Source: Chryseobacterium sp. IHB B 17019
GTDB taxonomy: Bacteria; Bacteroidota; Bacteroidia; Flavobacteriales; Weeksellaceae
Assembly (NCBI RefSeq): GCF_001456155.1
Contig: NZ_CP013293.1
Coordinates: forward strand, 124,001 to 188,000
Direction: 5' to 3'
DNA: 64,000 nucleotides
The stretch's first letter is position 1, and every line of letters starts with the position of its first letter. The notes below the pieces were generated by a model. The model had not been told where the DNA came from. It did not search any database and saw only the letters and a program-made list of their open reading frames with translations. A program made the position numbers and the translations under genes. Of the stretch, positions 5,878 to 14,360 are shown one piece after another.

Positions 5878-5949
5878 GCTTCGATAGTGTAATGGCAGCA
5901 TCTCAGTCTCCAAAACTGATGGTAATTGGTTCAAATCCAGTTCGGAATG
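5878..5949 (+). tRNA. tRNA-Trp(CCA)-like
   Basis: Anticodon arm TCAGT/ACTGA with loop CTCCAAA gives CCA. The T-arm ATTGG/CCAGT with loop TTCAAAT pairs fully, and discriminator G is correct for Trp. The acceptor GCTTCGA/TCGGAAT contains one C-A mismatch and a terminal G-U, so the stem is weak. Confidence 0.75.
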
Positions 5950-6040
5950 CAGAAAAATGGATGGTCAATAATTAAAAATTGACGATTCACAACTAACAAA
6001 TTGAAATTTAAACAAAACAAATTTAAAACATGTAGAAAAA

Positions 6041-6526
6041 ATGGAAACGCAACAACAAACATGGCAAAACATGACTGGAAAAATTTTCCATAATGCTATC
6101 ACACAATTGGTAGAAGAAGCCATCATCCGCGAACAGGCCAACGGTCACCGACTGAAAGTTTGCGTGGGTTCAGATTCACACGTTTATGGTGACACCATTA
6201 ATTATGCCACGGCAGTAGTCATTATTCGTGAGGGAAAAGGAGCGTTTACTTTTATCAGAAAAGAAAGAGAAATACAGAGTATCAGTATCAAAGAGCGAAT
6301 GCTGAATGAAGTGAACAAATCCGTAGAAATTGCCTATGCAATTTGCTCTATTTTGGAAACTTATGATGTGGAAATGGAGGTGCACGCAGACATTAATACC
6401 GATCCGGATTTCAAATCCAACGTCGCTTTGAAAGATGCAATGGGATATATTCTGGGAATGGGATATGTGTTTAAAGCAAAACCTTATGCTTTCGCGAGTT
6501 CTAATTGTGCTGATATGATGGTGTGA
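6041..6526 (+). CDS. RNase H-like YkuK/DUF458 family protein
   Basis: A 161-residue protein matching the DUF458 (YkuK) group with an RNase H-like fold. An N-terminal helix is followed by VCVGSDSHVYGDTINYATAV (acidic residue in SDSH, about residue 46), a hydrophobic strand carrying GKGAFTF, a helix with KERMLNEV, and the second acidic strand VEMEVHADIN. Nuclease activity is inferred from the fold; the biochemical role of the family is not established as far as I know. It is the first protein gene after the tRNA array, 91 bases past the last tRNA. It lies 13 bases before an RNA-type 3'-5' exonuclease gene, so the two are probably co-transcribed and may act on the array transcript or on tRNA in general. 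Confidence 0.85.
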   Translation: METQQQTWQNMTGKIFHNAITQLVEEAIIREQANGHRLKVCVGSDSHVYGDTINYATAVVIIREGKGAFTFIRKEREIQSISIKERMLNEVNKSVEIAYAICSILETYDVEMEVHADINTDPDFKSNVALKDAMGYILGMGYVFKAKPYAFASSNCADMMV

Positions 6527-6539
6527 TAAACTAAATAAA

Positions 6540-7097
6540 ATGAAAACAACAGATAATATATTAATCATAGACCTCGAAGCTACATGCTGGGATGACCGGC
6601 CGCCAAAAGGTCAGGAAAATGAAATCATAGAAATAGGGGTTTGTATTATGGATGCAAAAACGGGTATGGTTTCTAAAAATGAAGGGATTTTAGTAAAACC
6701 TCAATATTCAAAAGTAAGTCCATTTTGTACGGAACTGACATCCATTACCCAGGAAATGCTTGATAATGACGGTGTTTTACTAGAAGATGCATTAGATATT
6801 TTGAGAGTAGAGTACGATTCAGAAAATTTGACATGGGCAAGCTATGGAAATTATGATTTGAATATGCTTCAAAACCAGTCAAGGAAATTCAATGTAGATT
6901 ATCCATTAAGTGGCGATCATATTAATGTAAAAACATTATTTGGACAATTACATCCAACCGTAAGAAAAAGTGTTGGAATGGCGAGAGCTTTAAATGAATT
7001 AAATCTTACCTTAGAAGGCACCCATCACAGAGGTGTGGACGATGCAAAAAATATCGCGAAGATTTTACATTGGTGCCTGAAGCAATATAATACTTAA
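6540..7097 (+). CDS. DEDDh 3'-5' exonuclease, ERI-1/KapD-like
   Basis: A 185-residue protein with the full DEDDh set: ExoI IIDLEATCW (D and E, about residues 10-12), ExoII ASYGNYDLNML (D), and ExoIII HHRGVDDAKN (catalytic H and D). The arrangement and the DLEATCW motif match the ERI-1/KapD branch rather than the DNA polymerase epsilon subunit. ERI-1-type enzymes trim structured RNA 3' ends, so an RNA substrate is plausible. It is 13 bases downstream of the YkuK-like gene and ends at a strong terminator. With the adjacent tRNA array the pair may form an RNA-processing unit; this is inference from position. Confidence 0.9.
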   Translation: MKTTDNILIIDLEATCWDDRPPKGQENEIIEIGVCIMDAKTGMVSKNEGILVKPQYSKVSPFCTELTSITQEMLDNDGVLLEDALDILRVEYDSENLTWASYGNYDLNMLQNQSRKFNVDYPLSGDHINVKTLFGQLHPTVRKSVGMARALNELNLTLEGTHHRGVDDAKNIAKILHWCLKQYNT

Positions 7098-7119
7098 CTG
7101 GAAGTTTATTGTAAACATA

Positions 7120-7149
7120 AAGCCGACGAATTGTAAATCCTCGGCTTTA
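7120..7149 (+). terminator. Terminator of the nuclease operon
   Basis: AAAGCCGA pairs with TCGGCTTT (8 bp), 22 bases after the exonuclease stop. A second AT-rich hairpin (GGCAATATT/AATATTGCC, 7202-7227, then CTTTT) lies 55 bases further on. Confidence 0.75.
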
Positions 7150-7227
7150 AAGAAAGTATATAAAGAAATATTATACGGTTCAGAAACAAATGATAAAAAA
7201 AGGCAATATTAAATTTTAATATTGCCC

Positions 7228-7707
7228 TTTTCATTAAAAATTTTTTTTCATCTGTGTTTTTAGTTTTTTGTCAAAACCAAATTCAATTGATTAGTTTTTT
7301 TTTCATTTGTGTAATTACTTTTATATCAAAGTTGGGGCGAAATTAATTGATATAAAAATTTTTCATCATTTGTGTTTAGTAATTGTTTGATAATTTTTTG
7401 TGATCAATTTTACTGATACAAATAGAAGCAAAATTCGTACAAGAACAAAAAAAACGATATACCATTTGAATACTATCTTTATTTAATGATTTGATTTTCA
7501 ATAATATAAATTTCATTAAATGGTCTATTTTCTTACGTTTTTATAGACTCGAAAAATAATCTTCTTGTAGTAATTTCTTTAATTCAATTAATATTTCTTT
7601 TAATTACTGTTTAATTTTTTTAATTTTTCTTTCTATATAGACAAACAAAAGATCTAAGCTGACTCTTAGATCTGATTAATTGTTTTTGTTAAAAATATGT
7701 TTTAATC
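7228..7707. other. AT-rich intergenic region with CATTTGTGT-like motifs
   Basis: No gene seen. It contains three CATTTGTGT-like motifs (near 7247, 7305 and 7368) and a degenerate version of the A-rich/GATATAC sequence found after the other two TPR regulators. This appears to be a decayed form of the repeat regions at 9.5 and 12.1 kb, here lacking the GTCGGGA hairpins. Confidence 0.55.
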
Positions 7708-9228
7708 TCAACTTGTCTTCTTGTTGGTTAAGTTCCGAAGCCAAATACCCATATCCTGTTCAGTAGGAATAAGGAATTTTTTCCTGAGATTTTGTTTTCT
7801 GTTCCGTACCGTGTTTATAGACTTATATGTATAATCTGCAATATCTTTGATAGTAAAACCTAAAAATGTATAAGCACAAAGAATCAGCTCTGAAGTTCTG
7901 AGTCCCGGGCTATATTCCATAAGTTTTTTCTGAAAATCGGGATAAACTTCCTGGAAACGGAAATAAAATGACGGATCATTTTTCTTGGCAAGATCAATCA
8001 CTTCATTATAAGCATCATTTACTTTCAGCTGAAGCTCTTCTGTTTCCACTGTTTTTTGAGAAATAATTTCCTCTTTTTCCTGCAATGTAGAGTGAACTTC
8101 GGTGAAAAGAGTTTCCTTATGCTTTAGATTTTTTCTTAAAATATTAAAAACAACAATAAAAATTATTATCAAAAGCAAGATTCCGGCAGAAATCCAGATA
8201 TATTTTTTTCTTTTAGAATGTTGATAGTTATTTTCCTGATCATCAATTATAATATTAAGTGCATAATCCATGCTTTTACTTCTGTCTGATGCTATTTTGT
8301 TTTCTTCATTGATGTAAATAGTTTCGTATTCACTTTGTTTATTTTTATCACCAAGAATGCCATATATTTCTGAAATATTCTTGTACAGAGAATTGAAAGG
8401 AGCCATATTAATAGAATGTTTTTCTATATTTTGGATGGCCTTTACATAGTAGTCCAGGGCAAGATCATATTTTTTTTGATTTTTATAATAGTTGCCAAAA
8501 ATCATGTATTGCACAAACAGAATAGGATCTTCATATTTTAGTTTTAATTCATAGCTTTTCTGGTAATAATAGAAAGCGGAATCAAAATCTTTTTTTTGAG
8601 AAAAAGCATTTCCTAAAGCAATATAATGCTCCGAGAAAGAATTATAGGCTTTATTTTCATCTAATTTTTTAAGCAGATTACCGGATAATTTATAATAGAT
8701 AAAAGCAGAATCTAATTTATTTCTATCAAAATAGCGATTTCCAATATTGCCATAAGTTCTTGCAACAACACGTATGGAAGCAGTATCTTTTTTATCCTTT
8801 AAAAGTTTTATAATGCTAAGTTGTTCCCGTGAGCTTTGAGATTTTAAGGATAAAACATAGAAATTGTATGATTTTATTTCTTTTAATTTCGCCTGGAGAA
8901 GAATATCATCTTGAGTATATTTTTGATCAAAGGTTTTTTGTATAAAAGATAAGCTTTGTTTCTGTAGTTCCAGACATGATAATGCTCTGGAGATAAGGTA
9001 GCTGCTTTCTGCGATTCTCTTGGAATCACCTGTTTTTTGAGCTAGAAGATTAGCTCTTTTTGCAATCTGTAATTCTTCGAAATCTTTATATTCTGCATGT
9101 CTTTTTTCAGATATGTTGAGAAGTTTGTCAATTTCTTTCAGTTGTTTATTCTGGCAAAATACCAGATTTGAAAACAAAAATATAAGCAATATAATGCTGC
9201 TTTTATAAAAAGTAGGTAGTTTTTCCAT
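7708..9228 (-). CDS. TPR-transmembrane-HTH regulator, paralogue 1
   Basis: A 506-residue protein: signal peptide (IILLIFLFSNLVFCQ), a periplasmic helical TPR region (about 30-330, with YYQKSYELKLKYEDP and ALDYYVKAIQN repeats), one membrane helix (about 342-365), a coiled coil (EKEEIISQKTVETEELQLKV) and a cytoplasmic LuxR-like helix-turn-helix (SELILCAYTFLGFTIKDIAD through INTVRNRKQNLRKKF). This is a one-component sensor in which a periplasmic TPR domain probably controls a membrane-tethered DNA-binding domain. The region from the membrane helix to the C-terminus is nearly identical in the two paralogues at 10245 and 12771, while the TPR part has diverged. On the minus strand a TAACTTTA box lies about 20 bases upstream of the ATG. 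Confidence 0.85.
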   Translation of the reverse strand: MEKLPTFYKSSIILLIFLFSNLVFCQNKQLKEIDKLLNISEKRHAEYKDFEELQIAKRANLLAQKTGDSKRIAESSYLISRALSCLELQKQSLSFIQKTFDQKYTQDDILLQAKLKEIKSYNFYVLSLKSQSSREQLSIIKLLKDKKDTASIRVVARTYGNIGNRYFDRNKLDSAFIYYKLSGNLLKKLDENKAYNSFSEHYIALGNAFSQKKDFDSAFYYYQKSYELKLKYEDPILFVQYMIFGNYYKNQKKYDLALDYYVKAIQNIEKHSINMAPFNSLYKNISEIYGILGDKNKQSEYETIYINEENKIASDRSKSMDYALNIIIDDQENNYQHSKRKKYIWISAGILLLIIIFIVVFNILRKNLKHKETLFTEVHSTLQEKEEIISQKTVETEELQLKVNDAYNEVIDLAKKNDPSFYFRFQEVYPDFQKKLMEYSPGLRTSELILCAYTFLGFTIKDIADYTYKSINTVRNRKQNLRKKFLIPTEQDMGIWLRNLTNKKTS

Positions 9229-9523
9229 ACTAACTTTCGCCCCTAAAGTTAAAATAATGAATAGATTAATAAAACTACAAAAATAGGATTGTTAATTGGA
9301 AAAAAATAAAAATACTTTCATTTTAACTTATTTTCTTATTATAATGAATAATTTTTATTGGAAATAATAACTTAATATAATTTTTTATTAGCATATTGAT
9401 AAATTTTGTAGCAGGAATTAATAGTTTATTGTCAAAACAAAAAAACAGAATAAGTAATATGCATGATATTACCCATTCTGTGAGTTCCCTTATTGTGAGT
9501 TTTGCTTTTAATTGTTATCCCTC

Positions 9524-10075
9524 TTCAGTAGCTTAAGTCAGGAATCAAGTCGGGACTTTTGGGGCTTTCCCGACATTGAATTCCATTCTTTCATTTGTGT
9601 TTTTACTTTTTCTTCAGCATTTGTGTGTTTTGTAATGAATTTATAAAGGAACTTTAAAGTTTTCCAGCATAAATTTCATTGTATTTCATTTGTGTTTTTC
9701 CATTTTTTAATGCTTAAGTCAGGAATCAAGTCGGGACTTTTGGGGCTTTCCCGACATTGAATTCCATTCTTTCATTTGTGTTTTTACTTTTTCTTCAGCA
9801 TTTGTGTGTTTTGTAATGAATTTATAAAGGAACTTTAAGGTTTTCCAGCATAAATTTCATTGTATTTTCATTTGTGTTTTTCCATTTTTTAATGCTTAAG
9901 TCAGGAATCAAGTCGGGACTTTTGGGGCTCTCCCGACATTGAATTCCATTCCTTTTCATTTGTGTTTACTTTTTTTCAACATTTGTGCTTTGTAATTGAA
10001 ATTTACGTCGGGAATTCTTTGGGGCGTTCCCGACATAGAATTTCATTTTTTCTCATTTGTGTTTTTTGTGTCAAA
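9524..10075. repeat. Tandem repeat array 1 with GTCGGGA hairpins
   Basis: Three units of about 182 bp start at CTTAAGTCAGGAATCAAG. Each carries a hairpin with arms GTCGGGA/TCCCGAC (9549-9574, 9730-9755, 9912-9937); a fourth hairpin, GTCGGGAA/TTCCCGAC, is at 10007-10034. CATTTGTGT-type motifs occur about nine times. Units 1 and 2 are almost identical; unit 3 is shortened and fused to the variant hairpin. The array lies 3' of paralogue 2 and 5' of paralogue 1 on the minus strand. Confidence 0.85.
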
Positions 10076-10178
10076 CCTTCTGTAATTTTAAATCGTTTAA
10101 ATCTTTTAGATAAAAATAATTTTTGATTGCTTATTGATTTCTGGTACAAAGGGAAACAAATTTCATGAAAAGACAAAA

Positions 10179-10207
10179 AAAATAGTATACTATTTATATA
10201 CTATTTT
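10179..10207. terminator. Bidirectional AT-rich terminator after paralogue 2
   Basis: AAAATAGTATA pairs with TATACTATTTT (11 bp), with A-rich sequence on one side and T-rich on the other, 38 bases past the stop of the 10245 gene. The same structure follows paralogue 3. Confidence 0.7.
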
Positions 10208-10244
10208 TGTTTAACTGTTTGATTTTAAGGAAGATTGATTTGTT

Positions 10245-11753
10245 TCAACTTTTATTGTCGATTAAATTTCTTAACCAAATACCCATATCTTGTTCACCAG
10301 ATAAACCAAACTTCTTTCTGAGATTTTGTTTTCTGTTCCGTACGGTGTTGACAGATTTGAAAGTATAGTCTGCAATATCCTTAATATTAAACCCTAAAAA
10401 TGTATAGGCACAAAGAATCAACTCTGATGTTCTAAGCCCCGGACTGAATTCCATAAGTTTTTTGTGAAAATCCGGATAAACTTCCTGGAAACGGAAATAG
10501 AAGGAAGGGTCGTTTTTCTTAGCCAGTTCAGTTACTTCATGGTAAGCGTCATTTACTTTAAGCTGAAGTTCTTCTGTTTCTACCGTTTTTTGAGAAATAA
10601 TTTCTTCTTTTTCCTGCAATGTAGAGTGAACTTCGGTGATAAGGGTTTCCTTATGCTTTAAATTTTTCCTTAAAATATTAAAAACAACAATAAAAATTAT
10701 TATTAAAAGCAGAATTCCTCCTGTAATCCATGCATACTTTTTATTCTCTGATTTTTCAAGCTCTTTTTCTTTGTCTTTCAAAATCATATTTAAAGCATAC
10801 TCTATATTACGGTTTTGCTCTTCAAGAATTTTATCATCTGTTTGTTTTTTTAGATTTTCATACTCTTTTTGCTTTTTATAGTCTCCTAATTGTTTATATA
10901 AAAATGAGATTTGAGCGTAAATATTACTAAAATATCTAAGATCAGATGTATATTTCCGCATATTCTCATAAGCTTTGAGATAGTATTCCAACGCTTTATT
11001 GTATTGTTTTCCTTCCTGATAATAGAACCCGAACATATAATACTGCTCGTATAATACAGGATCCTTGTACTTTTGTTTAAATTGATAGCTTTTTTTATAA
11101 TAATAAAGCGCAGAATCTGATTTTTTTTCTTGCAAATACATATTTCCAAGATAATTATAGTGTTCACAAAAAGCCAAATAATGCTTGTTTTCAGGTAATT
11201 TTTTTAGTTCTTGCTTTTGTAGGTTTAAATAAATTAATGTGGAATCAGTATTGGGAGTATTTTGTGCAAGATTTGCGTAAATTCTTGATCTGATTTCTAC
11301 CGCTTCTTCACTGTTATTATTTTCCAATAAAGAAAAAGCCGTCTTGAATTCTTTTTTACTCTGTGAATTTAAATTTAATGACCTATACAGATAAGCTTTC
11401 AACTCTTCAAACAAAGCTTTCTGAACAGGATTTTTTGAGAGATATTTCTCAGAATCCATTCTTTCTACATAAGAAAGACTCTCTTTTTGAAGCCCAAGAT
11501 TGAATAAGGACCGGGCGATATAATAGCTGCTCGTTACTTTTCTTTTATCATCCCCAATTTTTTCTGCTAAAATGTGGGCTGATTTTGCGGTCTTCAATTC
11601 ATCAATATCCTGAAATTTTTTATTGAAATTATCAGCCTTGAGAAGTAAATTATCAATTTCCTGCAAATGCTTGTCCTGACAAATTGCCAGATTTGATAAC
11701 AAAATGATAAGCAATAAAATGCTGCTTTTAAAAAAAGTAGGTAGTTTTTCCAT
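10245..11753 (-). CDS. TPR-transmembrane-HTH regulator, paralogue 2
   Basis: A 502-residue protein with the same plan as its neighbours: signal peptide (ILLLIILLSNLAICQ), TPR-like region (YYYKKSYQFKQKYKDP and ALEYYLKAYENMRKY), membrane helix (AWITGGILLLIIIFIVVFNI), coiled coil and a LuxR-type helix-turn-helix ending VNTVRNRKQNLRKKFGLSGE. Upstream of the ATG the sequence ACTAACTTTCGCCCCTAAAG is shared base for base with paralogue 1, and the first seven codons match, so promoter and signal peptide were duplicated too. The TPR sensor part is strongly diverged, implying that different ligands or partners feed a common DNA-binding output. Confidence 0.85.
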   Translation of the reverse strand: MEKLPTFFKSSILLLIILLSNLAICQDKHLQEIDNLLLKADNFNKKFQDIDELKTAKSAHILAEKIGDDKRKVTSSYYIARSLFNLGLQKESLSYVERMDSEKYLSKNPVQKALFEELKAYLYRSLNLNSQSKKEFKTAFSLLENNNSEEAVEIRSRIYANLAQNTPNTDSTLIYLNLQKQELKKLPENKHYLAFCEHYNYLGNMYLQEKKSDSALYYYKKSYQFKQKYKDPVLYEQYYMFGFYYQEGKQYNKALEYYLKAYENMRKYTSDLRYFSNIYAQISFLYKQLGDYKKQKEYENLKKQTDDKILEEQNRNIEYALNMILKDKEKELEKSENKKYAWITGGILLLIIIFIVVFNILRKNLKHKETLITEVHSTLQEKEEIISQKTVETEELQLKVNDAYHEVTELAKKNDPSFYFRFQEVYPDFHKKLMEFSPGLRTSELILCAYTFLGFNIKDIADYTFKSVNTVRNRKQNLRKKFGLSGEQDMGIWLRNLIDNKS

Positions 11754-12060
11754 ACTAACTTTCGCCCCTAAAGTTAAAATTATGAATAGATTAATTAACT
11801 ACAAAAATAAGGTTGTTAATTGGAAAATAAATAAAAATATACCCATTTTAATTTATTTGTTCATTGTAATGAATAATATTTGTTAATAAATAATAATGTA
11901 TTGTAAGTTTTTCTTTATAAATTAATAAAATAATTGTGCGGAAAATTGTTATAGCTGTGTTTTGTCACAATTAAAAACAAAAATGGATAATATATGTGTT
12001 ATATTATCCATTTCTTCCCTTATTATGTTTGTCTTTTAATTGTTATTTCTAATCATTTGT

Positions 12061-12595
12061 AGTTTAAGTCAGGAATCAAGTCGGGACTTTTGGGGCTTTC
12101 CCGACTTTGAATTCCATTCTTTCATTTGTGTTTTTACTTTTTCTTCAGCATTTGTGTTTTTCAATAAAGTTTAAGACAGGATTTAAATGTTTCCAGCATA
12201 AATTTCATTGTATTTTCATTTGTGTTTTTTCATTTTTTAATGCTTAAGTCAGGAATCAAGTCGGGATTTTTGGGGCTTTCCCGACATTGAATTCCATTCC
12301 TTTCATTTGTGTTTTACTTTTTCTTCAGCATTTGTGTTTTTCAATAAAGTTTAAGACAGGATTTAAATGTTTCCAGCATAAATTTCATTGTATTTTCATT
12401 TGTGTTTTTCATTTAATGCTTAAGTCAGGAATCAAGTCGGGACTTTTGGGGCTTTCCCGACATTGAATTCCATTCCTTTCATTTGTGTTTACTTTTTTTC
12501 AGCATTTGTGTTTTTTAATTGAAATTTACGTCGGGAATTCTTTGGGACGTTCCCGACATAGAATTTCATTTTCTCATTTGTGTTTTTGTGTCAAA
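12061..12595. repeat. Tandem repeat array 2 with GTCGGGA hairpins
   Basis: Same organisation as the array at 9.5 kb: three CTTAAGTCAGGAATCAAG units (176-180 bp) with hairpins at 12080-12105, 12260-12285 and 12436-12461, then the variant hairpin at 12530-12557. Nine CATTTGTGT motifs. Units here share an internal segment (AATAAAGTTTAAGACAGG) that differs from array 1, so each array has homogenised internally after duplication. Confidence 0.85.
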
Positions 12596-12704
12596 CCTTT
12601 CGGCAATTTTTTAAATCGTTTTAAATCTTTTTAGAAAAAAATAATTTTCAGATTGCTTGTTGATTTCTGGTACAAAGGGAAACAAATTTCATGAAAAGAC
12701 AAAA

Positions 12705-12733
12705 AAAATAGTATACTATTCATATACTATTTT
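12705..12733. terminator. Bidirectional AT-rich terminator after paralogue 3
   Basis: The AAAATAGTATA/TATACTATTTT hairpin differs from the copy at 10179 by one loop base. It follows the stop of the 12771 gene. Confidence 0.7.
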
Positions 12734-12770
12734 TATTTAACTATTTGATTTTAAGAGAGATTGATTTGTT

Positions 12771-14288
12771 TTAGGTTTTATCATCGATTAAATTTCTTAA
12801 CCAAATACCCATATCTTGTTCACCAGATAAACCAAACTTTTTTCTGAGACTTTGTTTTCTGTTCCGTACCGTGTTCACAGATTTGAATGTATAATCTGCA
12901 ATTTCCTTTACATTGAAACCTAAAAATGTGTACGCACAAAGAATCAATTCTGAAGTTCTGAGTCCCGGGCTATATTCCAAAAGTTCTTTCTGAAAATCAG
13001 GATACACTTCCTGAAAACGAAAGTAAAAAGAGGGATCATTCTTTTTGGCAAGCTCTATCACTTCATTATAAGCATCATTTACTTTAAGTTGAAGTTCTTC
13101 TGTTTCCACCGTTTTTTGAGAAATAATTTCTTCTTTCTCCTGCAATGTAGAATGAACTTCAGTGATAAGGGTTTCCTTATGTTTTAAATTTTTCCTTAAA
13201 ATATTAAAAACAACAATAAAAATTATTATTAAAAGCAGAATTCCGCCAATAATCCAAATGTATTTATTGTTCTCAGTTTTTTTATGCTCTTCTTCTTTAT
13301 CTTTTAAAATAATTTTAAGTGCATGATCTACGTTAGCACTTCTTTTAGACTGTAGATTGTTTTGAAGATCAAGATAGATTTTTTTGTATTCGTTACTTTT
13401 TTCGGTATTTCCCAGCTTTTCATATTGTTCGGCGATTTTTTTATATAAATCATTGTTTACAAAATGATAGGGCGAAATTTTTTGTTCTTTAATATTCTGA
13501 ATGGCCTTCTGGTAAAAATCTATTGCAGATTGATATTCTTTTTGTACGGAATAATAATCTCCCAAAGCCGTATAATCAAGAAAAAGAATAGGATCTTTAT
13601 ATTTTTGGTCTATTGCAAGACTTTTCTGATAATAATATAAAGCAGAATCAGGTTTTTTATTTAAAAATTCTGTTCCTTTATAACGATAGAAGTCAGATAA
13701 TTCAAGGTGAATATCTTTTTCTGGAATTTTTTTTAATTCATTAAAGCACAATTTTGAATAATATTTTGCAGAATCCGGTTTTCCGACCCCGATATTCAAA
13801 TATGTTCTTTGTAATAAAATAATGGCATCTTTACTGGTTTCGCCTTTTAGGAGCTTTACAATTCCTGGCATCTCCTTGTCAAACTGAGAGGTCAAGCCCA
13901 GTGCATAATAATCGAAGGCTTTTACTTCCTTCAACTTGGCCTGAAGTAGTTTACTTTTCTGATAATAAGGCTCTTGAGAAACTTTTTTTACAAATACAAA
14001 GCTTTCTTTTGGAAGTTCCATGAGCGCTAATGCCAATGCCATGCTATAATAAGATTCTGCAATTTTCTGAGAATTTTTGATCTCTTCAGCTACGATACTT
14101 GCTTTTTTAGCATATTGTAGCTGCTCTAAATGGTTGAAACGGCGCCTGCTGTTCTCTGCCTTCTGAAGAAGCACATCAATCTCTTCCTCTTGATGAGTCT
14201 GAGAAATAGCAATATTAGAAAATAGTATAAACAGTAATAAAATGCTGTTTTTGAATATGTTGTGTTTTTTACTTATATTAATTTTCAT
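12771..14288 (-). CDS. TPR-transmembrane-HTH regulator, paralogue 3
   Basis: A 505-residue third member. Signal peptide (SILLLFILFSNIAISQ), TPR region (YYYQKSLAIDQKYKDP and AIDFYQKAIQNIKE), membrane helix (YIWIIGGILLLIIIFIVVF), coiled coil, and a C-terminal helix-turn-helix nearly identical to paralogue 2 (NVKEIADYTFKSVNTVRNRK). Unlike the other two, its N-terminal residues and upstream region differ: it lacks the shared ACTAACTTTCGCCCC leader. It may be the oldest copy or have lost that promoter. It is followed downstream by the same hairpin and repeat block as paralogue 2. Confidence 0.85.
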   Translation of the reverse strand: MKINISKKHNIFKNSILLLFILFSNIAISQTHQEEEIDVLLQKAENSRRRFNHLEQLQYAKKASIVAEEIKNSQKIAESYYSMALALALMELPKESFVFVKKVSQEPYYQKSKLLQAKLKEVKAFDYYALGLTSQFDKEMPGIVKLLKGETSKDAIILLQRTYLNIGVGKPDSAKYYSKLCFNELKKIPEKDIHLELSDFYRYKGTEFLNKKPDSALYYYQKSLAIDQKYKDPILFLDYTALGDYYSVQKEYQSAIDFYQKAIQNIKEQKISPYHFVNNDLYKKIAEQYEKLGNTEKSNEYKKIYLDLQNNLQSKRSANVDHALKIILKDKEEEHKKTENNKYIWIIGGILLLIIIFIVVFNILRKNLKHKETLITEVHSTLQEKEEIISQKTVETEELQLKVNDAYNEVIELAKKNDPSFYFRFQEVYPDFQKELLEYSPGLRTSELILCAYTFLGFNVKEIADYTFKSVNTVRNRKQSLRKKFGLSGEQDMGIWLRNLIDDKT

Positions 14289-14335
14289 CTCATGGATTAT
14301 AATGTAACAAAATAAAGCTATATAAATATAAAATA

Positions 14336-14360
14336 AAAAGTCGGCATTTACCGACTTTTA
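14336..14360 (-). terminator. Terminator overlapping the stop of the HTH pair
   Basis: AAAAGTCGG/CCGACTTTT hairpin with a 6-base loop. T-runs on both strands make it potentially bidirectional. It covers the stop codon of the 14358 gene. Confidence 0.7.

Noticed and set aside
6176..6568. 130-codon minus-strand frame opposite the YkuK-like gene
   Set aside because: The plus-strand gene has clear domain motifs; the antisense frame has low-complexity His/Ile/Phe composition.
4062..7097. Prophage carrying tRNAs
   Set aside because: No integrase, capsid, terminase, tail or lysis gene is present within 20 kb on either side.
10464..11167. Several small frames on both strands within the second TPR regulator
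   Set aside because: They are hydrophobic, Phe-rich translations opposite or out of frame with a clear coding gene, without start signals.
9524..12595. Possible CRISPR array
   Set aside because: The units are about 180 bp, nearly identical over their whole length, with no short repeat/unique spacer alternation and no cas genes nearby.
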